DNA of 64,000 nt from Rasiella rasia (GTDB lineage: Bacteria > Bacteroidota > Bacteroidia > Flavobacteriales > Flavobacteriaceae), in the NCBI RefSeq assembly GCF_011044175.1, contig NZ_CP049057.1:511501-575500 (forward strand), in the 5' to 3' direction. This document shows positions 25,764-34,992 of this stretch, one piece after another; position 1 is the stretch's first letter, and each line of letters begins with the position of its first letter. The position numbers and the translations under genes were made by a program. The notes under the pieces were generated by a model, which ran no database searches, was not told the origin of the DNA, and was given only the letters and a program-made list of their open reading frames with translations.

Positions 25764-26177
25764 ATGAATTCTAGAGATACCGCGTTATTAGAATTACGTC
25801 CTGAAATCGCATCTGCTAAATTACATCCCGGAATGTCCTCTGAAGAATATTTTCAGAATAAAACATTACGGCCTATCGCAAAACTTCAAAACGACTTGTT
25901 AGTTGCTGCTTTTCAAAATTATTGTCGAAAACATAAAAACGTTTTTTACGATTTACCTATCGAAAAACGTATGGACTACATTGAAAATGCTATCCATAAA
26001 GACATGAAATTTAGAAATAGCCTTAAAGGGATTTTAATCGGACAATTTACGTTGGCTGAATACGATTTATACATTCAAAATTCATCTGCGTTGAACAAAC
26101 GGATGATGAATATTGTTAAGGAACGGTTAAAAAATAACATCATGCTACTAGAGCAAGTTTCGGTTTCTGTGGCGTAA
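25764..26177 (+). CDS. Conserved Flavobacterial hypothetical protein
   Basis: 137 residues, all-helical in appearance, no signal peptide. It contains MSSEEYFQNKTLRPIAKLQN, then FQNYCRKHKNVFYDL, YIENAIHKDMKFRNSLKG and LNKRMMNIVKERL. Relatives in Flavobacteria are often labelled glyoxalase, but I see no vicinal-oxygen-chelate metal ligands here, so I do not transfer that name. Single gene with a TACATTTA promoter-like box (about 25740-25747). Confidence 0.75.
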   Translation: MNSRDTALLELRPEIASAKLHPGMSSEEYFQNKTLRPIAKLQNDLLVAAFQNYCRKHKNVFYDLPIEKRMDYIENAIHKDMKFRNSLKGILIGQFTLAEYDLYIQNSSALNKRMMNIVKERLKNNIMLLEQVSVSVA

Positions 26178-26298
26178 AAATTTGCCTTAAAAAAGCTATA
26201 GGTTTGAAAGATAATCTATTGCACAAAATGTTATCTCAAATGCGCGGAAAGCCCATTAATAAAGATGTTAAGCTTTCTTTAAAACTGTCAAATTATTG

Positions 26299-26328
26299 TT
26301 GAAACGGTAAAACTGATTTCTATTTTTG
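26299..26328 (+). promoter_or_regulatory. Promoter of the OmpA barrel gene
   Basis: TTG (26299-26301), 19-base spacer, then perfect -7 TATTTTTG (26321-26328). It overlaps the longer frame, so translation starts at 26350. Confidence 0.7.
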
Positions 26329-26349
26329 TACAAAACAAATCTAGAATCT

Positions 26350-27636
26350 ATGAAAAAAATTACTTTATCCTTACTACTGGTTTTTGCCGGTATTAATTTG
26401 AACGCACAAGAAGAAAATCAAGAAACATTTGGACAATACAACCAATGGTCTATAGAACTAAGTGGTGGACTCCACAAGCCTGTTAGTTCTTTTGCAGATG
26501 GCTATTTTATCACCGGAGCAAGTCCGTTTCAGGGGTCATTGGGAGTTCGTTATATGCTAAACGATAAGTTTGGTATTCGAACCTCATTTGGTTACAATAA
26601 TATAGACGAAGATAATGGTGAAGGTAGTCTTCCTTTTGAAGCAACTTATCTTAGAGGTACTTTGGAAGGTGTAGTAAACGTTGGAAATGTACTTGACTTT
26701 TCAGATTGGACCAATACCTTCGGATTGCTAATTCATGCAGGTGCTGGCTACTCTAATTTAAATTACAAGGCGCCTATCGATTCTGACGAGTCTGAGCATT
26801 TAGCAAATATTTCATTTGGAATAACACCACAGGTGAAAATTAGCGATCGCATTGCATTTAACGTAGACGTGAGCATGATTGGAAATATTGGCCTCCAAAG
26901 AACATGGGACGGTACCGCTCCTATTGTTGAAGCCAACAGAAAATTTGACGATGGACTACTCTATAATTTTTCTGCTGGATTTACAGTGTATTTAGGAAAA
27001 AACAAAACACACGCAGATTGGTATTCTGAAGATGATGACCGCCAACTTAAAATTGATGAGTTAGAAGAGCGTCTAGCGAAAATTGAAACAGACCTTATCG
27101 ATACAGATCAAGATGGTGTTCCAGATTATTTAGACAGAGAGTCAAACACTATGTCTGGTGTTGCTGTAAATACTAAAGGAATTGCAATAGATAAAAATGA
27201 AAATGGAATTCCAGACGAAATAGAGTCTTCTTTAGACAACAGATATGTAAATGAATCTGATTACATTAAAAATACTGCTGGAGGTATTAATGTGAAAGAC
27301 TTGTTAGATAAAGGATACGTAAACGTATACTTCAGATTTAACAGTACTACACCTGAAACATATTCTCTTGAAGCCATAAACTACCTAATTAAGTATATGC
27401 AGGAAAATCCGTCGGCTCATGCAGAATTAATTGGTTATGCAGACGAGATTGGTAACGAAAACTACAATAAAAACTTATCTGAACAGAGAGCTAATAGAGT
27501 AAAAGAAATTTTGGTAGCTTCTGGAATTTCAGCAGGGAGATTAACAGTAACAGGCAATGGCGAAGACGCTTCTGTAGAAAAAGACTCTGCCTTAGCAAGA
27601 CAGTTGGTGCGTCGTGTAACGTTTAGACTAAAATAA
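26350..27636 (+). CDS. OmpA-family outer membrane protein (barrel plus OmpA C-terminal domain)
   Basis: 428 residues from the ATG at 26350 (MKKITLSLLL signal peptide, ending NLNAQ). The N-terminal half is an outer-membrane beta-barrel pattern (about 25-220, alternating segments such as WSIELSGGLHKP, LGVRYMLNDKFGIRTSFGY). A short coiled segment and calcium-binding-like TSP3 repeat follow (TDQDGVPDYLDRE, DKNENGIPDEIE, about 255-295), then the OmpA peptidoglycan-binding domain (about 315-428: AELIGYADEIGNENYNKNL and SEQRANRVKEIL). Major structural porin-like protein; monocistronic. Confidence 0.92.
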   Translation: MKKITLSLLLVFAGINLNAQEENQETFGQYNQWSIELSGGLHKPVSSFADGYFITGASPFQGSLGVRYMLNDKFGIRTSFGYNNIDEDNGEGSLPFEATYLRGTLEGVVNVGNVLDFSDWTNTFGLLIHAGAGYSNLNYKAPIDSDESEHLANISFGITPQVKISDRIAFNVDVSMIGNIGLQRTWDGTAPIVEANRKFDDGLLYNFSAGFTVYLGKNKTHADWYSEDDDRQLKIDELEERLAKIETDLIDTDQDGVPDYLDRESNTMSGVAVNTKGIAIDKNENGIPDEIESSLDNRYVNESDYIKNTAGGINVKDLLDKGYVNVYFRFNSTTPETYSLEAINYLIKYMQENPSAHAELIGYADEIGNENYNKNLSEQRANRVKEILVASGISAGRLTVTGNGEDASVEKDSALARQLVRRVTFRLK

Positions 27637-27663
27637 ATAAGTAACGCATAAATAAGTGATTAC

Positions 27664-27689
27664 ACCCTTCTACTTCATTGTGGAAGGGT
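27664..27689. terminator. Terminator between convergent genes
   Basis: ACCCTTCTAC / GTGGAAGGGT 10-bp stem (one G-U), 6-base loop, followed by T6 on the plus strand. Confidence 0.85.
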
Positions 27690-27692
27690 TTT

Positions 27693-28379
27693 TTATTTAA
27701 GTGTAGATACGCCATTCAAATCGGTAGTAAGCACATCACTCATATAATCGAAAAAGGGCCTAAGTAATTGGAAATGATGTAGTACTTTTTCTGCAAAATC
27801 TGGCGCCATTACCTCAGTATCTTTGAACTTATGAGTAACAATAAAATTTTTCAGCCTAATTAAATCAATATTAGGGTCTTCTTTAGAAAATCCTTTAGGC
27901 GCTGTTTTTACTGGATTCCATGCATCAAATTCACCACCGTATGCCTTTTTAAATTCGGGATTGGCAAGAATAGCACGTATTTCGGTTGCATCCATTTCAA
28001 ACTCCTTTCTTATTCGCAATAAATCGGCCGGCTCTGGTCCAAAAAATCCGCCAGCAACTACACTTTTATTACCTGGTTCAATTCGCAAATAATAGCCACC
28101 TCTTCGATGTGCTCCAGCCCTACTAAAACTAACACTTCTATGTACATTATAGGGAGTTTTGTCTTTGCTAAAACGAATATCTCTATTAATTCGGAAAACT
28201 TTTGTTTTTGATATTTCATCCGTTTTGTTCAGACCATCCTCTATTGAAGCATAAAATTTCTTAAGCTCCTTTTCACTTGCTTGATAGATTTTTTTATGCT
28301 CTTGCATCCAATCACGGTGATTGTTTTTGGCAAGATTTAGCAAAAATTCTAAAGATGATTTTGGTATAGATATACTCAT
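27693..28379 (-). CDS. DUF2461 (TIGR02453) family protein
   Basis: 228 residues. Characteristic segments: SLEFLLNLAKNNHRDWMQEHK at the N-terminus, KVFRINRDIRFSKDKTPYNVH (about 62-82), then GGYYLRIEPGNKSVVAGGF (about 96-114) and LIRLKNFIVTHKF (about 172-184). Function of this family is unknown; it is cytoplasmic and widespread in Bacteroidetes. Single gene, convergent with the OmpA gene. Confidence 0.92.
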   Translation of the reverse strand: MSISIPKSSLEFLLNLAKNNHRDWMQEHKKIYQASEKELKKFYASIEDGLNKTDEISKTKVFRINRDIRFSKDKTPYNVHRSVSFSRAGAHRRGGYYLRIEPGNKSVVAGGFFGPEPADLLRIRKEFEMDATEIRAILANPEFKKAYGGEFDAWNPVKTAPKGFSKEDPNIDLIRLKNFIVTHKFKDTEVMAPDFAEKVLHHFQLLRPFFDYMSDVLTTDLNGVSTLK

Positions 28380-28451
28380 GTTTTCCTTTTGAAAAATAAA
28401 GATACCGCAAATTTCCTATATTTATAAGTAATAACCTTAAACCAAACCACT

Positions 28452-28892
28452 ATGTCAACTTCAAAACCCAACGCTTTATTCTGGATAATTGCTATTGTTT
28501 TTGGTATTTTATGGAACGCCTACGGTGTCTATTTATTCGTATACGACACCTTCTTAGCAACCCCAGAAATGTATGCCGAAATATATTCTCCAGAACAAAT
28601 TGCTTTTATGGATTCATTGCCTTCATGGTATACTGTAGTGTATGGTATTGCTACTATTACAGGTTTATTGGGATCTATTTGTTTGGTGCTTAAAAAGAGA
28701 TTAGCCGTTCCTTTGCTTGGGATTTCATTACTAGGAGTTCTTATTAATATGTGCTATGGTATGTTCTTTACAAATTCTGCCGAAATCAACGGAGCCTTTT
28801 TGGCCTACGGAATGCCTTTAATTGTGATAGTGATTGCTATTATTCTGTACTATTATAGTAAGGGTGCTGCTCAAAAAGGATGGCTTACCTAA
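28452..28892 (+). CDS. Four-TM membrane protein, tandem paralogue A
   Basis: 146 residues, four hydrophobic helices (about 9-30, 57-78, 82-104, 111-135). The ending SKGAAQKGWLT and the loop FMDSLPSWYTVVYG recur in the next gene (SKGAKQKGWLS; IMESLPTWYAVIFG), so the pair arose by tandem duplication and diverged. No enzymatic motif; sequence suggests a small sensor or transport-like membrane protein. Function unknown. Promoter-like TATATTTA about 28 bases before the ATG. Confidence 0.8.
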   Translation: MSTSKPNALFWIIAIVFGILWNAYGVYLFVYDTFLATPEMYAEIYSPEQIAFMDSLPSWYTVVYGIATITGLLGSICLVLKKRLAVPLLGISLLGVLINMCYGMFFTNSAEINGAFLAYGMPLIVIVIAIILYYYSKGAAQKGWLT

Positions 28893-28960
28893 GAAAAATA
28901 AATCTATAGAAGATAACCAATAGTTTTTCGCTAATTCTCACCACGTAAACATTACACATT

Positions 28961-29386
28961 ATGACTCACAAACCACCAACCTCATTTTTTATTATCGCAG
29001 TACTCGCACTCCTATGGAATTTAATGGGTGTTTATCAGTTTTACCTTGGTAACTATGAACTAGAGAGTATCAAAGAAACGGTCTCTGCAGAAGAATTCGC
29101 AATAATGGAATCCCTGCCTACTTGGTACGCAGTTATATTTGGAATAGCAGTGTTTACAGGAGTTTTAGGCTGCATTCTTCTCTTAGCGCGTAAGAAAATT
29201 GCCGCCAGTTTATTCGGTATATCCCTTATAACAGTCCTTATTATAGAATTATACTGGCTATTGGCAACAGATATTATGGACGTATCTGGTGCAGTTAGCA
29301 TAGTGATGCCTTTATTGGTGATAGCCGTTGCTATATTCTTATATTTTTACAGTAAAGGTGCAAAGCAAAAAGGGTGGCTTTCTTAA
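28961..29386 (+). CDS. Four-TM membrane protein, tandem paralogue B
   Basis: 141 residues, same four-helix layout and conserved ends as the gene at 28452-28892 (68 bases upstream, same strand, no terminator between). Both are probably read from one promoter and end at the terminator at 29407-29439. Function unknown. Confidence 0.8.
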   Translation: MTHKPPTSFFIIAVLALLWNLMGVYQFYLGNYELESIKETVSAEEFAIMESLPTWYAVIFGIAVFTGVLGCILLLARKKIAASLFGISLITVLIIELYWLLATDIMDVSGAVSIVMPLLVIAVAIFLYFYSKGAKQKGWLS

Positions 29387-29406
29387 TTATGAAATAGCTA
29401 CAAATT

Positions 29407-29439
29407 AAATGAGGTTTCAGTATTTCTGAAACCTCATTT
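29407..29439. terminator. Intrinsic terminator
   Basis: AAATGAGGTTTCAG / CTGAAACCTCATTT perfect 14-bp stem, 5-base loop; usable in both directions between convergent genes. Confidence 0.92.
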
Positions 29440-29457
29440 TTATGATAACTACTAAGT

Positions 29458-30549
29458 CTATAACCATTTCTTTCTTTTGAAATAATACAACATTCCAAAA
29501 AACACGAGAATCATTGCGCCCCATAGCACAAAATAGCCGTATTTAAATTTAAGCTCAGGAATGTACTCGAAATTCATTCCGTAGATACCAGCCATAAAAG
29601 TAAGGGGAATAAAAATGGATGCCATAATGGTAAGCACCTTCATCACTTCATTCATTTTATTAGATATGGTAGTCATATACATATCCATAAGACCCCAAAT
29701 CATTTCGCGATAAATATCCACACTTTCAGAAACTTGAATAATATGATCGTATAAATCTCGAATATAATTTTGCGTTCTCACTTCAATAAGCGGAGTATCT
29801 GTCTTCTCAAGCCTGTTTACCACCTCACGCAGCGGTACAACCGCCCTCCTTATGCGCAAAATTTCTTTCTTTAGTGTCTGTATGTCTTGCGTAATATCAT
29901 CTTCAACAGCATCTTCAAATAGTTGGTCTTCAATAAGTTCTATTTTAGCGCTCAGTGTTTCAATTACACTAAAATAATTATCTACAATAGCATCTAACAA
30001 TGCAAACATCAAATAGTCTGCGCCCGCATTTCTTACACGTCCTTTGGCATTTTCCAATCGGTCTCGCAATCCATCCCAAACATCTCCATCTGCCTCTTGA
30101 AAGGTCGTAACATAGTCGTTACCCACAATCATACTCACGTGTTCGTTCACAAAATCGCCATCATCTGTATAATGAAGCATTTTAAATACGATATAAAGAT
30201 AATCTTCATATTCGTCCATTTTAGGACGCTGATTGGTGGTTACTATGTCTTCCTGAATAAGAGGGTGTAAATTATAGTATTCTCCCAAACGTTCAATCTC
30301 CTTCGTATTGTTAAGCCCATTTATATTAATCCACGTTATATGCTCAGAAGTTTCAAAACCAAAGGCATCTTCAATATTCTCAGAATCTAAACGTTTATAA
30401 TGATCTCTAGAGTAGTCAATTATTTCAACTTTTGTAGAAGCATTAACCTTATGCCCTGTATACGTAACTGTACCCGGAGCTTCATTATGAATAATAGGCC
30501 TTCTCACTATGGGTAGTTTTTTAGTCTTTTTTCTTCTCTTAGCGCTCAT
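29458..30549 (-). CDS. corA: CorA-family magnesium/cobalt channel
   Basis: 363 residues. Cytosolic N-terminal alpha/beta domain (about 30-170), long helical stalk (about 170-295), then two C-terminal transmembrane helices. TM1 is followed by the selectivity motif GMN (YGMNFEYIPEL, about 325-335), the diagnostic feature of CorA. Pentameric inner-membrane Mg2+ channel. A TACCTTTA -7-like box lies at 30567-30574 on the minus strand. Single gene. Confidence 0.95.
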   Translation of the reverse strand: MSAKRRKKTKKLPIVRRPIIHNEAPGTVTYTGHKVNASTKVEIIDYSRDHYKRLDSENIEDAFGFETSEHITWININGLNNTKEIERLGEYYNLHPLIQEDIVTTNQRPKMDEYEDYLYIVFKMLHYTDDGDFVNEHVSMIVGNDYVTTFQEADGDVWDGLRDRLENAKGRVRNAGADYLMFALLDAIVDNYFSVIETLSAKIELIEDQLFEDAVEDDITQDIQTLKKEILRIRRAVVPLREVVNRLEKTDTPLIEVRTQNYIRDLYDHIIQVSESVDIYREMIWGLMDMYMTTISNKMNEVMKVLTIMASIFIPLTFMAGIYGMNFEYIPELKFKYGYFVLWGAMILVFFGMLYYFKRKKWL

Positions 30550-30626
30550 AGAATTGAATTGATATTTAAAGGTAGGAAAACTACGCTATTTTTATACTTT
30601 TATATGAAATTTTAAAAATTTAGTTT

Positions 30627-31424
30627 TTGCTGAAATCCAAGTACCCATTCGACCCGCTCCTAAAACACCATCTACTTATTGCTCTAGGTTTGGCTATATG
30701 GATTTTCCTATTTCTCTCCTTAACTGAACCTCTAGACACCCACGAGTTTGAAGGTTGGCTAGAAAAACTGAAGTATTTACCCATCTATGGTGTGGCAGGT
30801 GCTTTGGCTTACATCGTTGTACTACCTATTCAAGGATTTTTATATAAATTGAATAAACAATCTTGGTCTATTTCTAGTGAACTTCTGTTCTTTTTAGGAA
30901 TGACTGTGTTCGGACTTATTTTATCGCGCAGCGTATACCTTTATATTATTGTGCCTGGTGCGAATAATCCCTACACCTTACAATACTTTGTTACAAGTAT
31001 TTATGCACCCGCAATAGCCACTATTTTACCTATTCTTGCCATTGGCCGTTGGGCTTTCGGACGCTATTTTGAAAAGAAACTAAACGATTCAAAAATTGAA
31101 ATTGAAGGCGAAGGAACCTACGAAGGACTACGAGTGCAACTAAACGACTTAATTTGTGTGAAAGCAGACGACAATTATGTTGAAGTACTATACATTGACA
31201 ACGGATTAACAAAAAAGCAATTGATTAGAAATAAATTATCTCGCGTTGAGACTATGGTACCATCCCTATTACGAACCCACCGATCTTATCTCATAAACCC
31301 ATATCACTTTCAACAATATAAAATGGAATCGGGAAAGCTTAGTATTATTCTTGGATCTGAAACTGTAATTCCCGTCTCTAAGACATACACAGAAACTGTA
31401 AAAAAACAATTTGGCAATTCTTGA
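30627..31424 (+). CDS. Membrane-bound LytTR-family transcriptional regulator
   Basis: 265 residues, read from the TTG at 30627; the in-frame TAG at 30621 is two codons upstream and no suitable ATG exists. The N-terminal half has about four transmembrane helices (about 15-35, 50-70, 83-103, 120-143). The C-terminal half (about 165-262) is a LytTR DNA-binding domain: DLICVKADDNYVEVLYI, KQLIRNKLSRVET, LLRTHRSYLINPYHF and VIPVSKTY. There is no receiver domain, so the membrane part is presumably the sensor. Its likely target is the serine hydrolase gene 200 bases downstream, where phased repeats occur. Confidence 0.92.
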   Translation: MLKSKYPFDPLLKHHLLIALGLAIWIFLFLSLTEPLDTHEFEGWLEKLKYLPIYGVAGALAYIVVLPIQGFLYKLNKQSWSISSELLFFLGMTVFGLILSRSVYLYIIVPGANNPYTLQYFVTSIYAPAIATILPILAIGRWAFGRYFEKKLNDSKIEIEGEGTYEGLRVQLNDLICVKADDNYVEVLYIDNGLTKKQLIRNKLSRVETMVPSLLRTHRSYLINPYHFQQYKMESGKLSIILGSETVIPVSKTYTETVKKQFGNS

Positions 31425-31478
31425 TAGCGTGAATTTTTATAAATCATAGTTAGAACCTATAAAAATCTCTATTATTAT

Positions 31479-31551
31479 TCGCCCCAAGGAAGCTACTATT
31501 CAAATTTTGCTCTAACAACTCACCACAAGGAGTCGTCATTTCACCCCAAAG
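31479..31551 (+). promoter_or_regulatory. Candidate LytTR binding repeats
   Basis: TCGCCCCAAGG (31479-31489), TCACCACAAGG (31520-31530) and TCACCCCAAAG (31541-31551) share the pattern TCRCCMCAARG and start 41 and 21 bp apart, in phase with the helix. LytTR domains are known to bind imperfect direct repeats about two turns apart. The sites lie just upstream of the serine hydrolase promoter, as expected for an activator. Confidence 0.6.
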
Positions 31552-31562
31552 CATTGTATATA

Positions 31563-31594
31563 TTGGTGTAACAGCGATTAGCACAATATGTTTG
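31563..31594 (+). promoter_or_regulatory. Promoter of the serine hydrolase gene
   Basis: TTG (31563-31565), 21-base spacer, perfect -7 TATGTTTG (31587-31594); ATG at 31626. Confidence 0.65.
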
Positions 31595-31625
31595 TCTCAT
31601 AAAACAATCACTAAAAACATCTATT

Positions 31626-32735
31626 ATGAGAAAAGTTATCACCCTAGTTTTAATATGTATTCTTTGCCAATCATGTAAATTAAGTCGGTTTGCGTATTAC
31701 AATTTCGCAAATATTACAGACCATAAAATTTTCCCAAGTAGAACTATCGAAAAGCCAACAGAGGCGTTTCACTTTTCAGAAGCTACAAAACCATTTATTC
31801 AAGACTCTTTATCGGTAACTTCAAATGGAGTGAAAAAACAAATTTCATTTGAAGAGTACTTAATCGCTAACAAAACTGTTGCTTATATGGTGATTCAAAA
31901 CGACACTATTCGTTATGAGAATTATTTCAACAACTATCAAGAAGAGTCTATCGTAAACTCTTTCTCTATGGGTAAATCTGTGCTTTCAATTTTAATTGGA
32001 TGTGCTATTAAAGACGGACATATCAACTCTATTAACGACCCAATCACCAACTATCTACCAGAATTAGACAATGAAGACTTCAAAAAAATTACCATCGAAC
32101 ATTTACTAAATATGACGTCTGGTTTAGATTTTAATGAAAGTTATACCAATCCGTTTGGAGACGCAGCTACGTTTTACTACGGAACCAACCTAAAGAAGGC
32201 TGTATCTAACCTAAAAGTAGCCTATGAACCTGGAACACGCTTTAAATATAGCAGCGGCGATAGTCAAGTATTAGGCTTGGTTTTAGATGCTGCACTCCAA
32301 CAACAGAACATTTCAGAATATCTTGAAGAAAAAATATGGAAACCATTGGGTATGGAATACGACGCTAGCTGGAGTTTAGACAGAAAGAAGAACGGAGTGG
32401 AAAAAACTTTTTGCTGCCTTAATGCTCGCGCACGTGATTTTGCAAAAATTGGTAGGCTATATTTGAACAAAGGAAACTGGAATGGCACACAAATTGTTCC
32501 AAAAGAATGGGTTGAGAATTCAACAAAAATTGATAGTTCAGGCGCTAACGTAGCCTACTACCAGCATCAATGGTGGATTAACACAAAAGACAACTCCTTT
32601 GAAGCCGAAGGAATCCTAGGTCAGCACATTTATGTGAATCCAGAGAAAAACGTGATTATTGTTAGACTTGGTGAAAAAGTTGGGAAAACGGGAAGTTGGA
32701 CGCAAGTAGCACAAGGATTGGCTGCTAAATTATAA
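31626..32735 (+). CDS. Serine hydrolase, beta-lactamase class C/PBP-like lipoprotein
   Basis: 369 residues. Lipoprotein signal with a Cys at about 17 (LCQSC). The beta-lactamase-fold hydrolase domain follows: catalytic SxxK as SMGK (about 117-120), then HLLNMTSGLDF, the YxN-equivalent YSSGDSQVLG (about 195-204) and a KTG-like HxH/QWWI region. Class C-type proteins include esterases and D-amino acid peptidases, so the substrate is unknown. Predicted periplasmic or surface lipoprotein. Likely controlled by the LytTR regulator encoded upstream. Confidence 0.88.
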   Translation: MRKVITLVLICILCQSCKLSRFAYYNFANITDHKIFPSRTIEKPTEAFHFSEATKPFIQDSLSVTSNGVKKQISFEEYLIANKTVAYMVIQNDTIRYENYFNNYQEESIVNSFSMGKSVLSILIGCAIKDGHINSINDPITNYLPELDNEDFKKITIEHLLNMTSGLDFNESYTNPFGDAATFYYGTNLKKAVSNLKVAYEPGTRFKYSSGDSQVLGLVLDAALQQQNISEYLEEKIWKPLGMEYDASWSLDRKKNGVEKTFCCLNARARDFAKIGRLYLNKGNWNGTQIVPKEWVENSTKIDSSGANVAYYQHQWWINTKDNSFEAEGILGQHIYVNPEKNVIIVRLGEKVGKTGSWTQVAQGLAAKL

Positions 32736-32758
32736 AATCTACACCAACTAACATTTAT

Positions 32759-32801
32759 AGTATCGCCTGAAGTTATCTTATTTGTAATTTCAGGCGATAC
32801 T
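32759..32801. terminator. Strong hairpin between serine hydrolase and his operon
   Basis: Perfect 13-bp arms AGTATCGCCTGAA / TTCAGGCGATACT with a 17-base loop. The T-rich tail is on the plus-strand side; the minus side is weaker. Confidence 0.85.
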
Positions 32802-32826
32802 GTATTTTTCACGCCACAATTGTCTG

Positions 32827-33441
32827 CTACGCATTGCGGTCGTATTTATGTCTAGATTGAAGTGTTTTCTCTACGTCTCGAATGTGAAACCCTTTAACCT
32901 GCAATAAAACCATAAAGTGAAACATTAAATCTGCACTTTCATTTAAAAAGGCAAGATCGTTATCATCTTTCGCTTCAATCACAACTTCTACAGCTTCTTC
33001 CCCAACTTTTTGGGCAATTTTATTAATGCCTTTTCTAAACAACGAAGCCGTGTAGCTACTTTGTTGTTCTTTATCATTTTTCCGATCTTCAATAACATCT
33101 TCTAGATACGACAAAAAACCAAAGGTACTTCTGTTTTTATCTCCCCAACACGTGTCTGTTCCGGTATGGCATGCCGGCCCTTCAGGCTTAACTTGAATAA
33201 GCAAACTATCGTTATCACAATCGTTTTTAATAGAAACAACGTTCATATAATTGCCTGTTTCTTCTCCTTTTGTCCATAGTCTGTTTTTACTTCTACTAAA
33301 GAAAGTAACCTTACCTGTTTCTTGGGTTTTGCTGAAAGCTTCTTCGTTCATATAGCCTAGCATTAAAACGTTTTTGGTTAAACTATCTTGAATAATCGCC
33401 GGTACTAGGCTGTTTGCATATTTTTTGAAGTCTATAATCAT
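32827..33441 (-). CDS. hisIE: Bifunctional phosphoribosyl-AMP cyclohydrolase / phosphoribosyl-ATP pyrophosphatase HisIE
   Basis: 204 residues; steps 2 and 3 of histidine biosynthesis. N-terminal HisI domain (about 1-110): MLGYMNEEAF, SRSKNRLWTKGEETGN, the zinc-binding DCDNDSLLIQV and ACHTGTDTCW. C-terminal HisE domain (about 115-204): a helical pyrophosphatase with QKVGEEAVEVVIEAKD and ESADLMFHFMVLLQVKGF. The fusion is the usual enterobacterial and Bacteroidota arrangement. Last gene of the operon, 35 bases after hisF. Confidence 0.96.
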   Translation of the reverse strand: MIIDFKKYANSLVPAIIQDSLTKNVLMLGYMNEEAFSKTQETGKVTFFSRSKNRLWTKGEETGNYMNVVSIKNDCDNDSLLIQVKPEGPACHTGTDTCWGDKNRSTFGFLSYLEDVIEDRKNDKEQQSSYTASLFRKGINKIAQKVGEEAVEVVIEAKDDNDLAFLNESADLMFHFMVLLQVKGFHIRDVEKTLQSRHKYDRNA

Positions 33442-33476
33442 AGTTTTGTATTTATATTGTTACTATTTTTTGAATC

Positions 33477-34232
33477 TTATAATCGAATTGAGATTCCTTG
33501 TTTTTTTAATGCTTCTTTTACTGCTGAAATTTCTATTTCTTTGAAATGAAAAACGCTTGCCGCCAGCGCCGCATCTGCCCTACCTTCTTTAAAAGTCGCT
33601 ACAAAATGTGAACTTGTTCCTGCTCCTCCAGAAGCAATAACTGGAATGTTTACCAATTGCGAAAGTTCTGCTAAAGCCTCGTTTGCAAAACCGTTTTTCG
33701 TTCCATCATGATCCATAGAGGTGAATAGTATCTCTCCTGCACCCCTTTGCTCTACTTCTTTTGCCCAATCAAACAATTTTAACTTGGTTGCCACTTTACC
33801 ACCTACTAGATGCACAATCCATTCTTCATTTAGTTTCTTTGCGTCAATAGCAATTACAATACATTGAGTTCCAAAGGCAGCAACTAAATCGTTTATGAGC
33901 TGCGGATTGCGAATGGCAGCAGAATTGACAGCAACTTTATCGGCTCCATTTTTCAACAAGATAGCTACATCCTCTACCGAAGCGATTCCACCACCTACAG
34001 TAAAAGGAATGGAAATGGTTTTTGCCACCTCACGTACTAATTTAGCTAGGGTTTTTCGCTTTTCTTCTGTAGCCGAAATATCTAAAAACACCAACTCATC
34101 GGCTCCATTTTCAGAATAATACTTCGCCAAAGCAATAGGATCTCCAGCGTCTTGAAGGTTTTTAAAGTGTACTCCTTTTACCGTGCGTCCTTCTTTTATG
34201 TCTAAACAGGGTATAATTCTCTTAGCCAGCAT
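33477..34232 (-). CDS. hisF: Imidazole glycerol phosphate synthase, cyclase subunit HisF
   Basis: 251 residues, full-length TIM barrel. Catalytic Asp in [10 protein letters not shown] (about residue 11) and second catalytic Asp in IVIAIDAKK (about 130); phosphate-binding loops VGGGIAS and [11 protein letters not shown]. Uses ammonia delivered by HisH to make IGP and AICAR from PRFAR. Its start overlaps the end of hisA by 11 bases, so translation is coupled; HisH and HisF form the heterodimer. Confidence 0.97.
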   Translation of the reverse strand: MLAKRIIPCLDIKEGRTVKGVHFKNLQDAGDPIALAKYYSENGADELVFLDISATEEKRKTLAKLVREVAKTISIPFTVGGGIASVEDVAILLKNGADKVAVNSAAIRNPQLINDLVAAFGTQCIVIAIDAKKLNEEWIVHLVGGKVATKLKLFDWAKEVEQRGAGEILFTSMDHDGTKNGFANEALAELSQLVNIPVIASGGAGTSSHFVATFKEGRADAALAASVFHFKEIEISAVKEALKKQGISIRL

Positions 34233-34977
34233 TTATAATGTAGTTTTCTAGTTGTTTTAATGATATTCTGTTTTCGTAAATAGCTTTGCCAATGATAGTA
34301 CCAGCACAACCCATTTCTTCAAGTCTAGGTAGCTCATCAAAGGTTTTAACACCCCCAGAAGCAATAAGCTTAAAAGAGTTGTTAGTATTCTTTTTAGCAG
34401 GTGCGCTACATACTGATAGTATGTCTTTGTACAAACTAAAGGATGGACCTTGCAACATACCGTCTTTACTTATGTCTGTACAGATTACAGTTGCGATTCC
34501 CTCTTGTTGATATTTTTGAATAAACGGTATTACTGCTTCCTTACTATCTTCTTGCCAGCCGTTTACTGCAATCCATCCTTCTTTAGTATCTGCGCCTAAT
34601 ATTATTCTATCAGCCCCATAGGAAGCAATCCAACGCCTAAACGTCTCAGGAGCCTTTACAGCAATACTTCCGCCTGTCACCTGATCTGCACCACTATTAA
34701 ATACAATACGAAGATCATCGTCACTTTTTAATCCGCCGCCAAAATCAATATGTAGCGATGTTTTTGTAGCAATTTGCTCTAAAACTTTGTAATTAACAAC
34801 GTGCTTACTCTTAGCACCGTCTAGATCTACCAAATGCAGATTGGTGATTCCATGTGCCTCAAACTGTTTAGCAATCTCTAGTGGCTGCTCATTGTATATC
34901 TTTTTTGTGTTATAATCGCCCTTGCTTAAACGAACACACTTACCGTCTATAATATCTATTGCTGGTATAATTTTCAT
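34222..34977 (-). CDS. hisA: Phosphoribosylformimino-5-aminoimidazole carboxamide ribotide isomerase HisA
   Basis: 251 residues, TIM barrel paralogous to His[19 protein letters not shown] at the N-terminus with the catalytic Asp (about 8), [13 protein letters not shown] (phosphate loop), the second catalytic Asp in [12 protein letters not shown] (about 130-141) and [12 protein letters not shown]. Converts ProFAR to PRFAR. Lies between hisH (15-base gap) and hisF (11-base overlap). Confidence 0.97.
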   Translation of the reverse strand: MKIIPAIDIIDGKCVRLSKGDYNTKKIYNEQPLEIAKQFEAHGITNLHLVDLDGAKSKHVVNYKVLEQIATKTSLHIDFGGGLKSDDDLRIVFNSGADQVTGGSIAVKAPETFRRWIASYGADRIILGADTKEGWIAVNGWQEDSKEAVIPFIQKYQQEGIATVICTDISKDGMLQGPSFSLYKDILSVCSAPAKKNTNNSFKLIASGGVKTFDELPRLEEMGCAGTIIGKAIYENRISLKQLENYIINAG

Positions 34978-34992
34978 GTTAAATCAATTAAC

